From an uncultured Erysipelotrichaceae bacterium (lineage in GTDB: Bacteria > Bacillota_I > Bacilli_A > RF39 > UBA660), in NCBI GenBank assembly GCA_902795675.1, contig CADBLZ010000008.1, positions 1-16,028 on the forward strand: DNA of 16,028 bases. The letters run 5' to 3'. Each line of letters starts with the position of its first letter. The first letter of the stretch is position 1. The translations under genes were made by a program, and so were the position numbers. The notes beneath the pieces were generated by a model, which saw only the letters and a list, made by a program, of their open reading frames with translations, was not told the DNA's origin and ran no database searches. This document shows positions 14,150-16,028 of the stretch, in pieces.

Positions 14150-14168
14150 AGTTTTTATCTCTTTTTTT
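14132..14168 (+). terminator. Attenuator terminator before uraA
   Basis: Arms 14132-14143 and 14151-14162 form 12 pairs including one G-U, followed by seven U (14162-14168). It lies 28 bases before the uraA ATG and after the operon promoter, so it ends transcription inside the leader. No other gene lies between the promoter and this terminator, which makes an attenuator role likely. Confidence 0.85.
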
Positions 14169-14196
14169 ATAGCTTAGATATCAAAGGAGGAAAGAT

Positions 14197-15624
14197 ATGA
14201 AAAATAAGATGACATATGATGTCGAAGAATGTCCACCTATTGGTAGATGGATAATTCTAGCAATACAACACGTATTTGCTATGTTTGGAGCAACAGTTCT
14301 TGTTCCTATTCTAGTTAATTCAGCTGCTGGTGAAACTGTATTAACTATTCCAGTTACTTTAGTAGCTGCTGGTATTGGTACACTTATTTATATATTATGT
14401 ACTAAAGCTAAATCACCTGTATTTTTAGGAAGCTCATTTGCTTATATTACTGCAATAGCTGCTGCTTATGCAGTTGGTGGAATAAGCGGTGCAATGACTG
14501 GTATTATGGCCGTTGGTCTTGTATATATTATCGTTGCAATCATTATTCACTTTACTGGTAAGGATTGGTTAGAAAAACTATTACCACCAGTTGTTATTGG
14601 CCCAATGATTATGATAATCGGTTTAGGTCTTGCACCTAGTGCAGTTGGTCAAATCGGTTTAGCTTCTGAAACACTTGAATGGAAAACTATTCTTGTTGCT
14701 TTCACTTCATTTATTGTTACAGCTTTAGTAATGACTAGAGCTAAGGGATTCTTAAAAGTTATTCCTTTCTTAATTGGTATTGTGTCAGGATATATAATGG
14801 CTTGTTGTGTTGGATTAGTTGATTTCCAACCTGTTCTTGATGCTCCATGGTTCAGTATTCCTGATTTTGTTATTCCATTTGTTGATTATAAATTAAGTGC
14901 TGCTGCATTAATTACAATAGTCCCTATTGCATTAGTTACTTTATGTGAACATATTGGTGACCATGAAAGTTTATCAAATATTATTGGTCGTAATTTAATT
15001 AAAGATCCAGGACTAGATAGAACTATTATGGGTGATGGTGTTGCTACATTCGTTGCTGGTGCTATCGGTGGACCTGCTAATACTACTTATGGCGAAAATA
15101 CAGCTGTTGTTGGTATGACAAGAGTTGCTTCTGTTAAAGTTATTGGACTTGCTGCTATTATTGCTATAGTAATGGGTTTCTTAGGTAAGTTTACTGCTTT
15201 AATTAATACAATACCTGGTGCTGTTTTAGGTGGTGTTTCCCTACTTCTATATGGATTCATTGCTATTAATGGTTTAAAGGTATTAATTAAGAATCAAATT
15301 GATTTTGATAATTCTAAGAATATTGTTATAGCTTCATCTATGTTAGTTTTAGGTTTAGGTGGTGCTGCTGTAACTATTGCTACTAAAGACTTAACATTAT
15401 CTATTTCTGGTATGGCTCTTGCTTCTATCGTAGGTATTATTCTAAATCTTGTATTACCTAAGGATAAAGAAAAAGAACTTAATCTAGAAGCTAAAAGTAT
15501 TTTAGAAGATAAGAATGACGCTGAAATCTTAAGAATGATTATTGAAGAAAAGAAAGCTGAGTTAAGTAAGAAAGAAAGTAAAACTAAAGACACTAAGAGT
15601 AAAGTTAAGAAAGGTAAAAAATGA
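14197..15624 (+). CDS. uraA: Uracil permease, NCS2/UraA family
   Basis: This 475-residue polytopic inner-membrane protein of the NCS2 family has the uracil-specific N-terminal signature QHVFAMFGATVLVP (about 24-37). It also carries the substrate and proton site pattern CEHIGDH (250-256, with Glu251 and His256) and YGENTAVVGMTRV (298 on, with Glu300). About 14 membrane segments are expected, as in UraA. It imports uracil, probably with protons. After the last helix a highly charged Lys/Glu tail of about 55 residues (420-475) is longer than usual; its role is unknown. The ATG at 14197 has a strong SD, AAAGGAGG, six bases upstream. The stop TGA overlaps the upp ATG by four bases, so uptake and conversion to UMP are co-expressed. 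The leader upstream holds the attenuator. Confidence 0.96.
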   Translation: MKNKMTYDVEECPPIGRWIILAIQHVFAMFGATVLVPILVNSAAGETVLTIPVTLVAAGIGTLIYILCTKAKSPVFLGSSFAYITAIAAAYAVGGISGAMTGIMAVGLVYIIVAIIIHFTGKDWLEKLLPPVVIGPMIMIIGLGLAPSAVGQIGLASETLEWKTILVAFTSFIVTALVMTRAKGFLKVIPFLIGIVSGYIMACCVGLVDFQPVLDAPWFSIPDFVIPFVDYKLSAAALITIVPIALVTLCEHIGDHESLSNIIGRNLIKDPGLDRTIMGDGVATFVAGAIGGPANTTYGENTAVVGMTRVASVKVIGLAAIIAIVMGFLGKFTALINTIPGAVLGGVSLLLYGFIAINGLKVLIKNQIDFDNSKNIVIASSMLVLGLGGAAVTIATKDLTLSISGMALASIVGIILNLVLPKDKEKELNLEAKSILEDKNDAEILRMIIEEKKAELSKKESKTKDTKSKVKKGKK

Positions 15625-16028
15625 AAACTATCGAATTAAAGCATCCATTAATTACACACAAATTAAGTATTTTAAGAAATAAGAAAACAGGAACTAAAGA
15701 GTTCCGTGAATTAGTATCAGAAATTGGTATGTTCTTATGTTATGAAGCATTTAAAAATGCTGAATTAGAAGATACAGAAATAGAAACACCAATAACTAAA
15801 ATGAAAACACAATGTTTAGATGAAGATAAATATGCTTTTGTACCTATTCTAAGAGCAGGTACTGGTATGTTAGATGGTGTTATTACAGTTATACCTAATG
15901 CTAAGATTGGTCATATTGGTATGTATCGAGATGAAGAAACCTTTGAACCACATAATTATTTCTTTAAAGTACCTAAAGATATTGAAAAACGAGAAGTTAT
16001 TATTTTAGATCCAATGCTTGCTACTGGT
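15621..16028 (+). CDS. upp: Uracil phosphoribosyltransferase (partial, cut by window end)
   Basis: The first 136 codons of UPRTase, which normally has about 209 residues, run to the window edge. The enzyme makes UMP from uracil and PRPP in the cytosol. Family features: HPLITHKLSILRNKKTGTKEFRELV at the N-terminus (broken here at residues 6-13 and 14-30), VPILRAGTGMLDGV (about 73-86), IGMYRDEET and the PRPP-binding LDPMLATG at the window end. The uracil-binding C-terminus lies outside. The ATG overlaps the uraA stop (ATGA), and no separate promoter is visible. Confidence 0.97.
   Translation, partial: MKTIELKHPLITHKLSILRNKKTGTKEFRELVSEIGMFLCYEAFKNAELEDTEIETPITKMKTQCLDEDKYAFVPILRAGTGMLDGVITVIPNAKIGHIGMYRDEETFEPHNYFFKVPKDIEKREVIILDPMLATG

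Noticed and set aside
14031..14196. PyrR site or purine-type riboswitch in the uraA leader
   Set aside because: I find no conserved PyrR loop and no purine-aptamer core; the leader ORF and U-tracts explain the layout better.
15294..15593. Minus-strand open frame opposite the end of uraA
   Set aside because: Lies wholly within the clearly conserved permease gene and has no convincing start signal.
8649..15624. Mycoplasma-type code with TGA as Trp
   Set aside because: TGA ends the 8649-10427 gene inside its terminator and ends uraA at the upp start; Trp residues in the recognised genes are TGG.

Overview
The window is AT-rich DNA with bacterial architecture: short intergenic gaps, Shine-Dalgarno (SD) sites, -10 boxes of the TATAAT type and intrinsic terminators. 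The recognisable genes (a RelQ-type alarmone synthetase, exonuclease VII xseA/xseB, UraA-type permease, upp) fit a low-GC Firmicutes or Tenericutes-like organism. A reduced gut lineage such as RF39-type Mollicutes relatives would fit, but that placement is inference. TGA acts as a stop: the gene ending at 8649 stops at TGA inside its own terminator hairpin, and uraA stops at a TGA overlapping the upp start. The standard bacterial code therefore applies, not the Mycoplasma code.

Layout. Everything left of about 13.99 kb is on the minus strand; uraA-upp on the right is on the plus strand. Reading the minus strand from right to left: a small charged protein (13701-13952); a relQ-tam41 operon from a perfect consensus promoter (11974-13656); xseA-xseB (10483-11917); two single-pass membrane proteins with WG-like repeats outside (8649-10427, 7193-8590); an unknown soluble helical protein (6071-7129); a signal-anchored protein (4932-6002); a tandem pair of zinc-ribbon/membrane-anchor/ectodomain paralogues (4013-4843, 2911-4002); an overlapping pair of unknown helical proteins (2590-2829, 945-2600); a three-helix membrane protein (133-885); and a CAU-anticodon tRNA (9-85).

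Two parts stand out. First, the uraA-upp pyrimidine salvage operon has a leader with everything expected of UTP-sensitive, translation-coupled attenuation of the enterobacterial pyrBI kind. There is a promoter, a 34-codon leader ORF with an SD, a small hairpin followed by U-rich runs, and a strong terminator whose loop holds the leader stop codon. I see no PyrR-type site. Second, the gene at 11974-12900 is a full-length homologue of Tam41/Mmp37, the CDP-diacylglycerol synthase best known from mitochondria, in one operon with a (p)ppGpp synthetase.

The central 2.9-10.4 kb looks like an envelope island. Five proteins each have a cytosolic N-terminus (two with zinc ribbons, two with long charged low-complexity linkers), one membrane helix and an extracytoplasmic domain. 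Their function is unknown. Regulatory DNA is very compact: terminators often contain the stop codon of their own gene, and the next promoter (often an extended -10 with no clear -35) starts within or right after the hairpin. No CRISPR array, insertion sequence, phage gene or rRNA was seen, and no gene-free stretch exceeds about 250 bases.
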